From Isoetes taiwanensis (lineage: Eukaryota; Streptophyta; Lycopodiopsida; Isoetales; Isoetaceae): 64,000 bases of DNA. Under the pieces are notes generated by a model, which was not told the origin of the DNA, ran no database searches, and was given only the letters and a program-made list of their open reading frames with translations. The DNA is taken from assembly GCA_021234155.1 (NCBI GenBank), contig JAJEKV010000205.1:1595501-1659500 (forward strand), written 5' to 3'. Positions 42,448-54,377 of this stretch are shown here, piece by piece. A program made the position numbers and the translations under genes. Each line of letters begins with the position of its first letter. The stretch's first letter is position 1.

Positions 42448-44080
42448 CATGGAAATGAGTGAAAATACAAATTCTCCAATTAATAAGATGCATACTTTTC
42501 TAAATTAGACAAAAAGTATGAATAGATTTGTTTGGAAAATAAGAGCTTAAGGTATACTTTATGTTAGAAAAGCATATAAACATGGAGTCACAAAGCCATA
42601 AAATAGGCACAACTATATATCCACTGCAAGCTATGTTCATTTTCAAGTGTGAATTGGAATGTTGATGTTCGATGTCGGCACTGCTGAATTATCCAAGTTT
42701 ATGTTTCAACAATTTCTACAATGGCATTTTATATCAACAACTCCTACAATGGCATTTTATATCAACTCCTACAATGGTAATATATTAATATTGTTGCTCA
42801 GTGATTTACATGTTCTTTTAATTGAGCATTGAACAACTCGACTTGAGAGATCAAGCTGTGATTTTGGCATTTGCCTGATGACGTTTTTGTTTTGCCTGTG
42901 ATTTTGGCATTTGCCTGATGGCATTTTGTAATTTTGCACTCTATCTTCCCTATCTATGGCACTTAGTATTAATATTAATCATGTGATTGCATGATGCAGA
43001 TGGTCTTAGAGGTGCATGGTGTGTTGGCTAGTAATGTAAGTTTTGTTACATATGATAGTATATAAAGCTTGCATATGAAGATAGATAGATAGATTGTATT
43101 TTTACGTCATGCCACATTGGCAACGTCCATGAGGACATATGACGGACCCCCAGAGACTTGAACACAAGATCTCTTAGTTGCTAACCCAATGGACTAGCCA
43201 ATAAACCGAACAATAAAGAGTCATTTCTTCTTAAAGTTGTGATCTCCATTTATCATTCAAAAGGTATCTACGGCATATATAATCCAGAATCTGATTTTTT
43301 ATTTCAGTTCGTCGCTAAGCAATTTTTCTGGCACGCAATCCAAAATTTTATTCTTAGGGCGCATCCCCATCTGACTTTGCCACATGGCAAACCCAGCCAG
43401 GAAAAAACCATTCCCATTACCTTCAAGGCACCGGAGTTCTGATGACGAGTCCAAGACACCTTCCCTTTCTTCAGAAGCCCTTAAGAACTTCCGAATTCCC
43501 CAAGTCAGGCCTTGGGTTTATCTTTTGTCCTCTAGCAAGTTGAATTTATCCTCTAGCAGCTATATTCGTCTTGTAGGTCAGTTCCGATTTGTCCTGTAGC
43601 TTGCCAAGAAACCAGAAGCTCACCCATGGTAATAGGAATGGTATGCACATAATAGATTGTACGAACCCAGTTCCGATGACATGGGAAACCTAGTTTTCAT
43701 ATAATGGGGATGCGCCCTCATGCCACGTTTTTTTTCAAGCAAGCAATTTGCTCCATCTATTTCCATTTTTTTTCAAGGCAGTGTTCTTGCGCTGCAATCC
43801 ATTCTATTCCTTGCATGACATCTGTAAAAATCCTTGGATTAGACGACAGCTAATCTGGCATTGCTGTAGCCAGCTAGCAAGGCGGGCTGCTTGGCAATCC
43901 ATTCTAATGCTTAGACGCCATCCGTAAGAATCCATTGGATTAGGTTAGATTAGATGGCAGCTGATCCGATGATGAGGTATATAAGAAGCGAAGGACCATG
44001 CATGCTCACTTTAATTCTGAAATTCGTTTGGAATCGGCTGTGCATTATGGACGGGACTGTCCAAGAAGATGGGCAAAAAA
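42448..44080. other. AT-rich intergenic DNA with small tandem repeats
   Basis: No gene was found. ACAATGGCATTTTATATCAAC-type units repeat at 42718-42777. GTGATTTTGGCATTTGCCTG repeats at 42857-42876 and 42898-42917. A pair of diverged direct repeats (GCAATCCATTCTA...) lies at 43795-43960. A SINE-like sequence occupies 43083-43212. A TATA-like GAGGTATATAAGAAG stands near 43975. Confidence 0.5.
43083..43212 (-). mobile_element. Probable tRNA-derived SINE
   Basis: Read on the minus strand, the head resembles a tRNA gene with pol III boxes (TTGGCTAGTCCATTGG as A-box-like and GTGTTCAAGTCTC as B-box-like). An unrelated body follows, and the sequence ends in an ATCT-type tail (seen on the plus strand as GATAGATAGATAG at 43083). 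This is the standard SINE layout. No clear target duplication was found. Confidence 0.5.
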
Positions 44081-44089
44081 ACTAGTGGT

Positions 44090-45540
44090 CCAGGTCAAAT
44101 TTTAGTGATGCTTATGGACGAGGCCAAGGCAGAGAAAACCCAGGCCGAGCTAACAAAGGTGGTCGTGGAGGTTATTGGGATAATAACAGAGGTGGCCAAG
44201 GACAAGCTAGAGGAACAGGATCATAGCACAAGCCAACACTGCAGTTGAAGCTAGGACTACTCAAATCACGGACCCTCCTATGGAAAGAATGTGCATGTAT
44301 CCTGCAATGGATCAGGGCTATGCAAATAACCCAGTTGTGGTCATCAGAGTACCAGGTATTATTCATGGATTTCTTGTTTTATTTCTTATTGATTGTGGTA
44401 GTATACATTGCTTTATTTCCCCAAAGTTGGCAAAGAAACTAGAATCGAACATGATTAGCTGGGACCCTAGATATGTGGAGTTGGCTGATGGCAAAATTAA
44501 GACTTCTTATTTTATGGTAGAAAATCTTGAATTCCAAGTAGGAGATCTGGGGTCCCACACTAGTTTTGAAGTATTGGGCCCAGGGAAGTATGCTGCTATT
44601 CTAGGTATGTCATGGTTGGGACCATATAAAGCTTGCATTGATTGTGGGAAGCAAATCGTTACATGCCAAAGTCCAATTGGAGCAAAGTATGTGCTGGAAG
44701 GATTGCCTTCATCATTAGTAGTTACCCCTTTGTCCCGGAAAAGCTTTAAGAAACAGATTGAGAGGGGTTGCATAAGAATGGGATGCGCATTGTTGTTAGA
44801 TCCATTTTTGGGTATCGCAGGATTGCAAGAACAACATATTGCCCCTGAGATCCAGAAAGTGTTGGATGAGTTCTTTGATGTGTTTCCTAAGGAATTAACA
44901 GAGTTGCCTCCACATAGAATAGTAGATCATGGGATGGAACTTGTTCCAGGGGCTGAACCTACATTAAGGCCACCATATAGATTTCATGCATTAGAGATGG
45001 CTGAATTAAGGAAGCAGTTAGCAGAATTATTGGAACAAGGGTTCAAACAGCCGAGTGTTTCTCCATTTGGGGCGTCGGTTTTGTTTGTAAAGAAGAAGAA
45101 TGGCACATTAAGGTTGTGTATTGATTATCGTATACTTAACCAGATTACCGTTAAGAATAAATATGCATTGCCTAGAGTTGAAGAGCTCTTTGACTAATTG
45201 GGTCAAGCTAAGTATTTTACAAAAATTGATCTTCAATCTGGATATCATCAGATCCGAATCAAGGATACGGATATCTATAAGACTGCATTCAGGATACGAT
45301 ATGGACATTATGAGTTTGTTGTAATGCCGTTTGGGTTGGCAAATGCTCCCGCCACCTTCATGCGCCTATTGAATGAGATATTCCGACCTTTCTTGGGTTT
45401 ATATTGGTTTTCTTCGATGACATTTTGGTATATTCCAGGACATTAGAGAAGAATGTGGAACATGTAAAACAGACATTAGTTATTTTGAGACGAGAGAAGT
45501 TGTATGGTAAGCTATCTAAGTGTTCCTTTGCACAAAATAG
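44090..45540 (+). pseudogene. Old Ty3/gypsy fragment (gag tail, protease, RT)
   Basis: The gag tail is an RGG-rich stretch ([19 protein letters not shown], near 44150-44215). The protease has [18 protein letters not shown], where the usual D-S/T-G triad reads D-C-G, and IDCGKQIV follows. Reverse transcriptase (44930-45540) has [52 protein letters not shown] and [16 protein letters not shown]. In a shifted frame it has [19 protein letters not shown] at 45195 replaces the usual glutamine, a C-to-T change. The copy stops at about 45540, where an LTR-like sequence begins. It is clearly older than the elements to its left. Confidence 0.88.
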
Positions 45541-45544
45541 ATTG

Positions 45545-47132
45545 TGTTATGCCCAAATATTTTGAGACCATTGTTCTATATTTTTGCATGCATGCTATTG
45601 TGGCTAACAATATTAGTTCGATGCAGATGGCATCGGAATTACTGGTCGCTTGTATCTCTAGTCTTAAGTATGGTGCACCTTGGAAATTTTGGACTAGGGA
45701 CGTTAATGCTAGAGGCATATTTATCATGATTAAGCATTATGCTAATGGTAATGTTAAGTTAAGGATTGCAAATGCTTTAATGGTTGAAATACCATTGAAT
45801 ATGAAATAGGTGAGCACCCCTTAAATCGGGGCCGATTTGGCTCCTGGGCCAAGACCGACTGCTACTGGGTGGTTGCCACGTGGCGATGCCACGTTGGCAG
45901 GAGATCATATCAAGGAAGTGGTAGCCTGTAACAAAAAAGGAAGGAGAAGCCGAAAGACTATGGAGAAGCGGAATCTGGAGAAGAAAACCAGAAGCAGAGC
46001 TTGGAATATTAGGAGTGGAGGGACGTGGTTTCAGTGTTGCTATAGCTCGTGAAGCTGAGCATAATTTCAAGGCAATTGGTAAGCTTTAAGATTGGAGAAT
46101 CTGGTTGCCATGGTAGATGGGGTCTTCTGGAAAGGAGACGAAACCAAAGCGTACCTCAGACTCAAAATTAATGAAGCTTCACCTTGAGGGCATCCTAGGA
46201 TTACCCAAAGGACTTCCCCTTAATAATATTCTATACTAGCTCTGTGACTCCGTCTGTAGAAACTGGTTCTGTAAGAAAAGCTTGTATTTGCTATAGGAAG
46301 TACTGGCTTGACTTGGACCACGATGGATTTCGTGGTTGTCTAGTAGAAATGATAAGGTTGATGCCGTTAACAAGCAAGCTGATATAGTCTTATACATAGC
46401 ACGCTTCTTGATGTGTCCTTGTGAAAGAACATAATGGCAAGCAAATGCTTACCTTAAGAATTCTCTTATACCGGTGAGATAGATATATGACCTTGTAATG
46501 GGACAAGGTTATATGTGTATCAACTGGCCGGGATTATTGGAAGTTCTATGGAGCTCTGCTCCATTGTAGAAGCATCCTCATCTCACAATGTACGTATCCA
46601 AGGGAGTTTATGGGGGCATGTATGTAGATGAGCGAGGCTTATCTTGATAGGAACTTCTGATACTAGTGAGATGAAATCTATCACTGGTATGGGACGGTGA
46701 TGGACATAATCAATAGTCTAGTGTTCTGGGTTCTTATAATGCTTGCAGTTTCTCCCTCACTTTGGATCCACCAGCGCGGGGGTTCTGGACGACGTACTGT
46801 CTAGATATGGCGGGGTGTGTCCGCTTGGCAGATGCTATGGTGCGTGTGGTGGATTCCCTATGTGTGTACTTGCAGTCTGTCAGTCATTGCTTCACGTTGA
46901 CACTACTGGATAACTCTTATGCATGTTACTAATACGTAGAAGCTTGTACAGGTTGTTTGATAGCTGGTGGAGCATACGTGTGTATATAGTCATCTGTATT
47001 GTCGTCTTGTTATCTGTATACGTGGCTTTCATGTATATAGTCTCGTGGGAGGCAGTACTTGTTCTGTGTACTCTGATGATTTGATGTGAATATAAATCGA
47101 AATTTTTGGTACTAAAATTTTGGTTCGTAACA
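45545..47132 (+). repeat. LTR-like segment of another retrotransposon
   Basis: The right edge is firm: TTCGTAACA ends at 47132 and a tRNA-Met primer site follows. The left edge is a suggestion, TGTTATG at 45545, which would give TGTTA...TAACA ends and coincides with the truncation of the RT fragment. No second LTR is present in the window. No gene was found inside. Confidence 0.5.
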
Positions 47133-47133
47133 G

Positions 47134-47144
47134 TGGTATCAGAG
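47134..47144 (+). other. Primer binding site, tRNA-Met type
   Basis: TGGTATCAGAG lies one base after the LTR end. The following bases depart from the full complement (AC instead of C), as expected for an old copy. Confidence 0.8.
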
Positions 47145-47177
47145 ACAGAGTTGCGGTTTGGACCTTGATTAGCTGAG

Positions 47178-47385
47178 ATGGAGCACAGCGAGACTAGTGC
47201 AGGCGCCCATACTATAGCGAGATAGGCGACTCCTATGGAGGAGGAACCTGATGTATGAGGGCTAGTTGCTCGCATACAGGAAACCCCGAAGAACCTGGAG
47301 ACCATGCAGACGAAGTGGGGTGAGGACTTACTGGGTGTGCAGTAGAGCCTCAAGGCAGTATTAGACACTCAGACTGAACCTAGGG
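47178..47385 (+). pseudogene. Start of a gypsy gag, decayed
   Basis: An ATG 34 bp after the primer site opens MEHSETSAGAHTIAR and soon meets stops (three TAG/TGA-type breaks). The fragment contains a helical LVARIQETPKNLETM piece, then gives way to the minisatellite. Confidence 0.5.
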
Positions 47386-47830
47386 GAATCTTTATAGGAA
47401 CTTTGGGAATCTAGGAGCCTACATACAATCTGGGGAAATCTATAGAAACCTTGAGGGAATCTTGAGGAATCTAAGGGAATCTTCATAAAATCTTGGAAAA
47501 TCTCGAAATGGAAAATCTAAGGGAATCTAATGGAATCGACGAGAATCCATATAGAATCATGAGAATTCTAGAGGAATCTTGCAATAATCTTAGAATATCT
47601 ATGGAAATCTCAAAAGAATATTTAGAAATCTAAGGGAATCTCTATAAAATCTTTGATAATCTAGGAAAATCTTGATGAAATCTTGGAGAATCTAGGGGAA
47701 TCTTCATAGGATCTTAGAGAATCTAGAAAAATATACATAGAATCTTTGGAAATCTTTGGGATCTTGGGAGAATCTTTCAAAATCTAGGGCAATCTTTGTA
47801 GAATATTAAGAATCTATGGGAATCTTTCAC
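47385..47830. repeat. GGAATCT-type degenerate minisatellite
   Basis: About 450 bp is built from variants of GGAATCT, AGAATCT and AAAATCT spaced 9-15 bp, often with CTTCATA or CTAG between them. A higher-order period of roughly 40-60 bp is suggested but not measured. Confidence 0.85.
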
Positions 47831-48854
47831 ACTGGGTGTGTTTTGCAGGGTTGACTTCACAAAGTCCTTTATAGTACAACCACTTGTATCTAATGATAAG
47901 TAATTATATGGAGTGCCGGGCAAGGATGTACTTATGTGATACAGATATTAATGCCAACCATCCGATTAAGAATGGAAGGCCTTGTTGTTGCCACCTCATG
48001 GAGGAGGTCATGCCCAAAATTTTGTCAGATCAAAAGGGAAGGAGAAACCGTAGCCCTTAATGCATGGCGACATCTATGGATCATGCATGAGGCATGCGCC
48101 ATGCCTACAAGCCATTGGATCAAAAGGGAAGGAGAAATCCTAGCCCTTAAAATTTTATAAGAATGTGCAAGGAAGTTGCAATTTTTTTCAATTAATGGAA
48201 ATAGTTAATGCATTGGCTTTCTAGAAAGCTTTTTTTTTTTGTTTTTTTTTTTTAATAGCCTTCAAATGGCCATAACTTGGAGTATAAAGATTAGATCAAG
48301 GTGGAATCCATGCCCGTTGCATTCCTCTTGTTGAGAACTTTCCAATGATTGGTGGCTTGTCGCTGTTCCAGAATTAGCAGAACATATGTGTAAGAAGATA
48401 AAGAACTGACAATCAGAGGGGAACATGCAAGGGAAGATGAAAAAGGAAAATTCAACAGATCAAACTGCAATAGAAGGTTTCTTTTGTCCAACCAAGCTTG
48501 AGGAGATAAAGGCTGAGCTGAAGAATGGCGTTGAAGGTTAGATTTCAAAGAAGATTTTCCTTCCGCTCTTTTTATGAAGCGCCATTTGTATTTTGTATCA
48601 ATGACACAAGCTTTGATCCAAGAACTGAAATTGTTGCATGCCAAATCTTAATCTATGGTGCTCAAAGCTTCATTCATGTAAAAATATTAGATATTGTCCA
48701 TTACATGTATTATATATAAAATAAGCCATTTATCAAGAGATCCATTTTGCCAATCAGTAAAGAGAAATGTTCTTGGGGCCACGACAAATTTTTTGTAATA
48801 ATTAGATGCTTATTTTTTGCATCAATATACGATACATATGCTAAGCATTAAACT
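47831..48854. other. Intergenic DNA with one direct repeat pair
   Basis: GATCAAAAGGGAAGGAGAAA followed by (C/T)C(G/C)TAGCCCTTAA occurs at 48028-48060 and 48118-48150. A poly-T run lies near 48230-48255. No coding sequence was found. Confidence 0.5.
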
Positions 48855-50828
48855 TCAAGGAAATCTTGGAAATTTCGAAAAGTCAGCCTTGCGCCTGCTT
48901 AAATAAGCATGTTTTCCTTCTTCTCCTTCTTCACTTCCATAAAATAGCAAGGTAGCATTCCCAGCAAGTTCCTGAGTATCAAATATATATTATTTCATTA
49001 GTATTGTAAATTACAAGACACCTAAGGAGTAGTTCATTCTTTCAACTAAGCTAGCTTCTTCCTCTATCCTAGGCCATTTTCCCCCCGATACATAATTTTA
49101 TGCATATTAAGTAATAACTACATGTCTATATAGCAAAAGACACCCCCCTTTTCGTATTTGAAGTGCATAGGTTTGTCATTTTATTTTAATCAACATTTTC
49201 CATCTTTCAAATGAGCTGGCGTCCAAACAACCCAAGCATATTCAAAGTTTCCAAGAAATTAATTGATATAGAGATGCTACCTGTAAACCAGCATGCCCAT
49301 CATCCACGGCATTCATGGCAGACTTAAGGATCCGAATCGCAGTTGGACTATTTTGCAATATTTCTCTGCACCACTTTACCATTTCTTCCTCCAAATTCTC
49401 AAGCTGTAAGTTATAAATAGCACAAATTATGCAGAGTATTAATTTTGAGATCTAAAGAAAATACTCACCGGTACCACACAATTTATGAGCCCCATTCCAA
49501 GTGCTTCTTGTGCATTGTAAAATCTTGCAAGAAACCACATTTCTCGAGCTTTTTTTTGGCCTATCTAAAATATTTTGAAAAAAGAACGAATGCAATGAAG
49601 AATTAAAGGTTATGCACTTCAACCTTTGTGAAGTTATCATAAGCATAACATGCAAAGAATATATGCAAGAAAGAATCAATGGTTGCACACTTCAATATTT
49701 GTGAAGTTATATAAAAGCAAAAGATGCAAAAGTATATTGTAGAAAGGTATGACAATTTATTGAAGTTTGCGGATGTTTCTTTCATAGTATCAAAATATGC
49801 TCCATATCCTTAGATGGTTTGCTACAAGGAGAGTCAATGGATCAAAGGCTAGTAGATTCTTTCATACTTTACATAACACATTCTCATCATTGCACTAAGC
49901 TGAGAATTGAAAGATAGTAGTACTAAAAATCACCATAGCACATAGAGTTGTTCTAATCCCAAAATGGTGCAGGTGTAAACAATTTTCACTATGAAATAAA
50001 CATGCCTTCTCTTTGCGCATAATGGATACTTACCAATCGAGTCATTATGCTTGAACCATATCCAGCATCAAAACTCCCAACCTGCAGAAGAATAGTTGAG
50101 TCCAAGGATTCTGTAATGGACATATGCCAGGATGCTAAAATACTTTGTAAAAAGATCAATAGTACATTATTAAGCAAGAGAAAGGATGACCCTTGGCAGT
50201 GGACAATTTCTTATGTCTACGCGAACCCTTCTCATGTACGATTTGTTCAACTTGATGCCATTCTGAATCCCCAAATGCTGGCTCCTTCATCAAGTGTCCA
50301 ATCAAATGCAATAAAATTAGACTTCAAGTCATTGCTTTATAGCTGAGTGAATACTGGTTTCATAAATGTGTTTCCTTGAGATCTAAAAAGGTGCTCACTG
50401 TATAAAAAATTAGATAGATAGCCTTCACGGACAAGTCAATTTGGTTGTGTAATACTTTGGAGCTCTTTCATGCAGAATGGTCCTAAGGGAGCTGATATAG
50501 TGGCATTGCCAAATTCAGTGTGAAAGAAAACCTCAACAAGAAGAAACTTGATTGGCCTCAACAAGAAGAAACTTGATTGGACTAATTTTGAAGCACATGA
50601 CCAATTTTCTTAACCTTTGGGCCAGTCTGACCAAACATTGCATTTTCTGCTGCTATTGTAAGATCGCAAACCATATGAAGAATATGTCCACCACCAACAG
50701 CATATCCAGCAACCTATAGTTGATTTGCAAACTTAGTTCAATATAAACTTCAGATATTTATAATAAATAAAAATAGCTTAGCTACTTACCATTGCAATTA
50801 CTGGTTTAGGAAGTCTCCGTATTTGCAC
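48855..50828 (-). CDS. DHNS: 1,4-dihydroxy-2-naphthoyl-CoA synthase (naphthoate synthase), last six exons
   Basis: This is a MenB-type crotonase that closes the second ring in phylloquinone (vitamin K1) synthesis. The plant enzyme acts in peroxisomes on o-succinylbenzoyl-CoA. Exons on the minus strand are 50790-50828 ([13 protein letters not shown]), 50615-50713 ([16 protein letters not shown]...GQTGPK), 50034-50081 ([16 protein letters not shown]), 49469-49564 ([16 protein letters not shown]...INCVVP), 49281-49403 ([16 protein letters not shown]...DDGHAGLQ) and 48855-48971 ([16 protein letters not shown]...FSKFPRFP, stop). All have GT-AG borders and join in frame with no stops. Exons for the N-terminal half are not visible upstream. 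The gene is either truncated by the repeats that follow or split by a very long intron. Confidence 0.93.
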
Positions 50829-51106
50829 CTGCAGATGGGGATAATCTTATAAAAGCTTAGGAAAAGCTTAGGACTTGATTTAAAGAGCTCATAGGTTTAG
50901 GACCGTCACTTAACAAGGATTACTTCTATGTTTAATGGATGAAGATAATGCAATTCATGATATGGCTGTGTGCATGCTCTTATATAGAATTTGTATCTAA
51001 AGTCTAGATTCTAGACGCTTGTTCCCACTATGACATTAGAGAAGCACCAGCATTCAAGGAAAGAAGGACAAACACATTATGGTCAAAATATTTAACTAAA
51101 GAGACT

Positions 51107-51530
51107 AGGGTACCTTCGCACCTGCCGTTAAGTTAGGAATAAGTTAATTTTTTTTAACTGCCAGTTAAACTTATAAGAGACTCTTGTGTTCGCACCAAGA
51201 CTAAGTTAACTTTCCGTTAAGACTTTAACCTAACGGAAACTGGTTAAATGCTTTCAGACTAGAACAAGTTAGGTTATTTTTTTTTAACTTAACAATAAAA
51301 TAAAAATGTGTTCGCACTTGCCTTAGTTAAGTTAGTGCTAACTTAATGCTAATGGCAATTTCTTCGCATAGGTGCCTATTAAGTTAGTCTAACTTAATGC
51401 TAACGGCAATGCCTTCGCACATTCGTCCATTAGGTTATTTTTTTTTAACTTAATGCTAACGGCAATACCTTCGCACATACCTCCGTTAAGTTTTATTTTT
51501 GTTTTCTATTAAGCGCTTCAAACAATTGTC
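51107..51530. repeat. TTAAG / TTCGCAC-rich repeat block, probable DNA-transposon end
   Basis: Units combining TTCGCAC, CCGTTAAGTTA, TTTTTTTTTAACTTAATG and CTAACGGCAAT recur at least five times in both orientations. The left border reads AGGGTACCTTCGCACCTGCC. Subterminal repeats of this type are typical of cut-and-paste transposons. I could not find the opposite end. Confidence 0.55.
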
Positions 51531-51740
51531 CTCTTCTTGTGTCATGAATAAATTAATATATGAGCTCATAACCAGCATGATATCATGCACTTGTTGATCA
51601 TATTCCATCTCATTAAAACACTACATAATCAACTTGTTATTCAAAGCTTATCATTGGATTCAAAGCCTACCATTGTTATTCAAAACTTGTTATTCTAGTC
51701 AATTTTTGTTATTCAAAACTTATCAAATAAGAGACAATTA

Positions 51741-51956
51741 TCAAGTGAAGACTATATATTCAGTTAATGTGCGGCGGATCTCCACACCCAATTCATATGG
51801 GTCTGGATCAGTGTTCGCACGTGGTTCTTCTGCTTCATCTGCCTCATTCTCCTCGATTTCTTCTTCTTCTCCTCGTCTTATTCGCCACTGCCTTACTTGC
51901 TCCAACTCTTCCTCGATATCTGCCTCGATGTCTGGATGCTGATTTGAGGACCACAC
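51741..51956 (-). CDS. Short acidic coiled-coil ORF next to the TTAAG repeats
   Basis: The 71-residue frame starts MWSSNQHPDIEADIEEELEQ and is rich in E, D, A and R, with a likely coiled coil, ending LTEYIVFT. It may be the first exon of a transposon protein belonging to the adjacent repeat block. No family was recognised. Confidence 0.35.
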   Translation of the reverse strand: MWSSNQHPDIEADIEEELEQVRQWRIRRGEEEEIEENEADEAEEPRANTDPDPYELGVEIRRTLTEYIVFT

Positions 51957-52259
51957 AATCTAGCCAATCTGCAGTGGCAGTCACATCCCGTCAACTGGGC
52001 AGTTGACAGTAATGCGCCATATGCAACTACATTGTAGAGCACGAACATATTTTAACTTTATTTGGAAAACCAGATACAAAAAGCTTTTCAAATACATTTG
52101 AAGTGTTAGATAGCACATGCAGAATAAATATCTAGGCCAAAGTCTTTGCTTGATTATTACCCTTCACCATTTTAGCCTATGAGTACATTCCACTCTTTTG
52201 CTTATTTCTATGATTACATCAAACTAAATGTTGCCAGTGTCAGAAGAGTAATATGATAA

Positions 52260-53870
52260 ACATGGGACCTTAAAGAGTCATAAAATTGTTGTCACAAGCA
52301 TAACTGCCACAACGGCAATACCTGCAGAACGCAACAGGGTGTCAAATGGAAATAATACATAGATAGCATAAAGAATGCAGGTGTCACATACCATATGCAT
52401 TTCCTATTTGAGTAGTCTCTCGAAACCCAGCTGTTATTGCAAGACAAAGGCCCATTAATATCCAATTGATTTCAGGAACATAAATTCGTCCACCAAATTG
52501 GTGCGATGTGTGAACAATCTTCATGCGAGGAATATGAACATAGGCCAGAAAACAGAATCTGTAATAGAAATATGATATCATATTTCACATGTAACACATA
52601 ATACCTCAATCATAACAAAAACAGAAACTGCAGCATTACTTGGTATTGATTTGTAAAAGGTATCTGACACATGCTCCGGGAACTTCATGAGGTATGCTCC
52701 TTGACCAATATAGGCTAACAGCAGAGAGGGAAAGACCAGCACGGTAAAAGCAACCTGCCCAAGCTAACATATCAGTATGCCGCATTTGTTCCCTCAAACA
52801 AAAACTAATTACCTGAATTGATAACATTGAGAAATGTCCCAAATCAGCAAATAAAGCCTCAGCCCCTACATTTTCCCACCACCAATATGAAAAATAAACT
52901 CATTTTCACCCTATGTTCTCCATAATAAATAATTAGGGTATTAGATGGACATGGTCAAGCCCAATGGAATCCCATTAGACAACATACCTGTTATAGAAAG
53001 CACTACACCACCAAGTGATACCCATCTGCTTGATAATGTTGTATATCCCTACTAGCCCAGTGGAGATGAACCATAAAAGTATTACTGGAGCAAACATGAA
53101 TCCCACTTTACCAGTACCAAAGTGCTGCATGCTAAGCAAGATGACCAGGATAATAAGTGCCAAGATTACCACATGACCTGTAAAACGATTGTCTTAGGTA
53201 ACCAGATAATGGACAGAATGCATGACAAGTGACTTGTACGCACATATGGACAAATATGCCACTACAAGGTCAGAACTTGATTCCATGGCTCTCCTACTAC
53301 TTTCAAAACTCCTACACCAGCTACTTAAAAGACAAAGCACATATAAAACCTCAGAAATGACATCAAGTTGGCATGGTGCATCCCTGAAACAACTATATAA
53401 GCAGAATAGTTACCCTGTCGGAAAGCCGGATGTGCAGCCTTAATACCACTCACAGATGACAGAACTACAACAAACGAATCAGGGCCCAAGTTAGACACCC
53501 TTGCTCATAATGAAACAGGAAAAGAACAGCACAGAAGAAAGGCACACAATGGAATGCAATTAATGAGATACCATGCCACATTGAATTAATATCAACCAAA
53601 GGATAAAAAATCTTCAATTTCTATCGTGATAACTGGAAGCAAGCCATCCCAGCTAACAATTTTAACAGACAAAGCAAAACAAAGACATTTAATACAAAAC
53701 ATCATCATTAACATGAAATCCTCCTTAAACAACCATTTGCACAATAAAAGGAAGATAGCTGTAGGTGGCTTTACAGCTTTCATAAGTACCTGAGATTGCT
53801 GGCATAAGGATGCCATCACCTATAACCATACAGGTACCCAGAAGGACCAGAGTGAGCTCCAATGGATCTG
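52260..53870 (-). pseudogene. HAK/KUP/KT potassium transporter pseudogene
   Basis: Seven exons are traceable on the minus strand: about 53790-53870 (LTLVLLGTCMVIGDGILMPA), 53414-53464 (VLSSVSGIKAAHPAFRQ), 52988-53177 (FGTGKVGFMFAPVILLWF), 52813-52865 (AEALFADLGHFSMLSIQ), 52605-52754 (LLLAYIGQGAYLMKFPEHVS), about 52393-52558 ([20 protein letters not shown]...[12 protein letters not shown]) and up to 52321 (IAVVAVMLVTTIL, stop). Splice borders are kept, but two exons have internal deletions with frame shifts: one in 52988-53177 before WVSLGGVVLSITG, one in 52393-52558 between FWPMFIFLA and RMKIVHTS. The long cytosolic C-terminus is missing. It cannot form the usual twelve-helix K+ transporter. 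Confidence 0.88.
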
Positions 53871-53900
53871 GATGTGGCCATGGTCTGACCAAAATATCAT

Positions 53901-53984
53901 GCCTACCAACATGGACATGGTCAGTGCTGGGTTTTACAGCCTGCCTACCAACATGGACATGGTCAGTGCTGGGTTTTACAGCCT
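53901..53984. repeat. 42 bp tandem duplication
   Basis: GCCTACCAACATGGACATGG followed by TCAGTGCTGGGTTTTACAGCCT or CT occurs twice, head to tail, with no difference. It lies just upstream of the first recognised transporter exon. Confidence 0.85.
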
Positions 53985-54377
53985 CTTCTGCTGAATCTCT
54001 GAACCGTAGATAGCTTAACGAAGGAGTATTTCCCCTGCTATATGTCTCAATAGTTGATGATAGAACACCCAGAAAAGCTTGAGGCTGCTTAGATATAAGC
54101 ATGGATTCACCGGAAAGACATAAACCTAAGGCAAGGCTAGCTATACACGCCACTATATGAAGAAACAAAGTAGGAAAAACGAGAACCCAGCATTGGATGC
54201 TCACCCTCGTTTCTAATTCCGAACTCTTTTTTCTATATAGCCATAAGCAAATTTATCGCTCCCTTTGTGTTCTTATTCATCGATTGGAGCGCCATTACCA
54301 GGTCGTAACATCCTTGATCCACAACGCAACTTACCCGGTCGAACATCCTTGATCCCACAACGAACCGGAGGTGCATT

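Larger units (their letters stand above)
50829..52259. other. Region between naphthoate synthase and transporter remnants
   Basis: Besides the TTAAG block and the small acidic ORF, nothing is recognisable. The expected upstream exons of naphthoate synthase were looked for on the minus strand and not seen. Confidence 0.45.

Noticed and set aside
43239-43599. Two overlapping frames near a GATG/CCTCTAGC repeat region
   Set aside because: Low-complexity serine-rich translation and no family; no splice or promoter support beyond chance.
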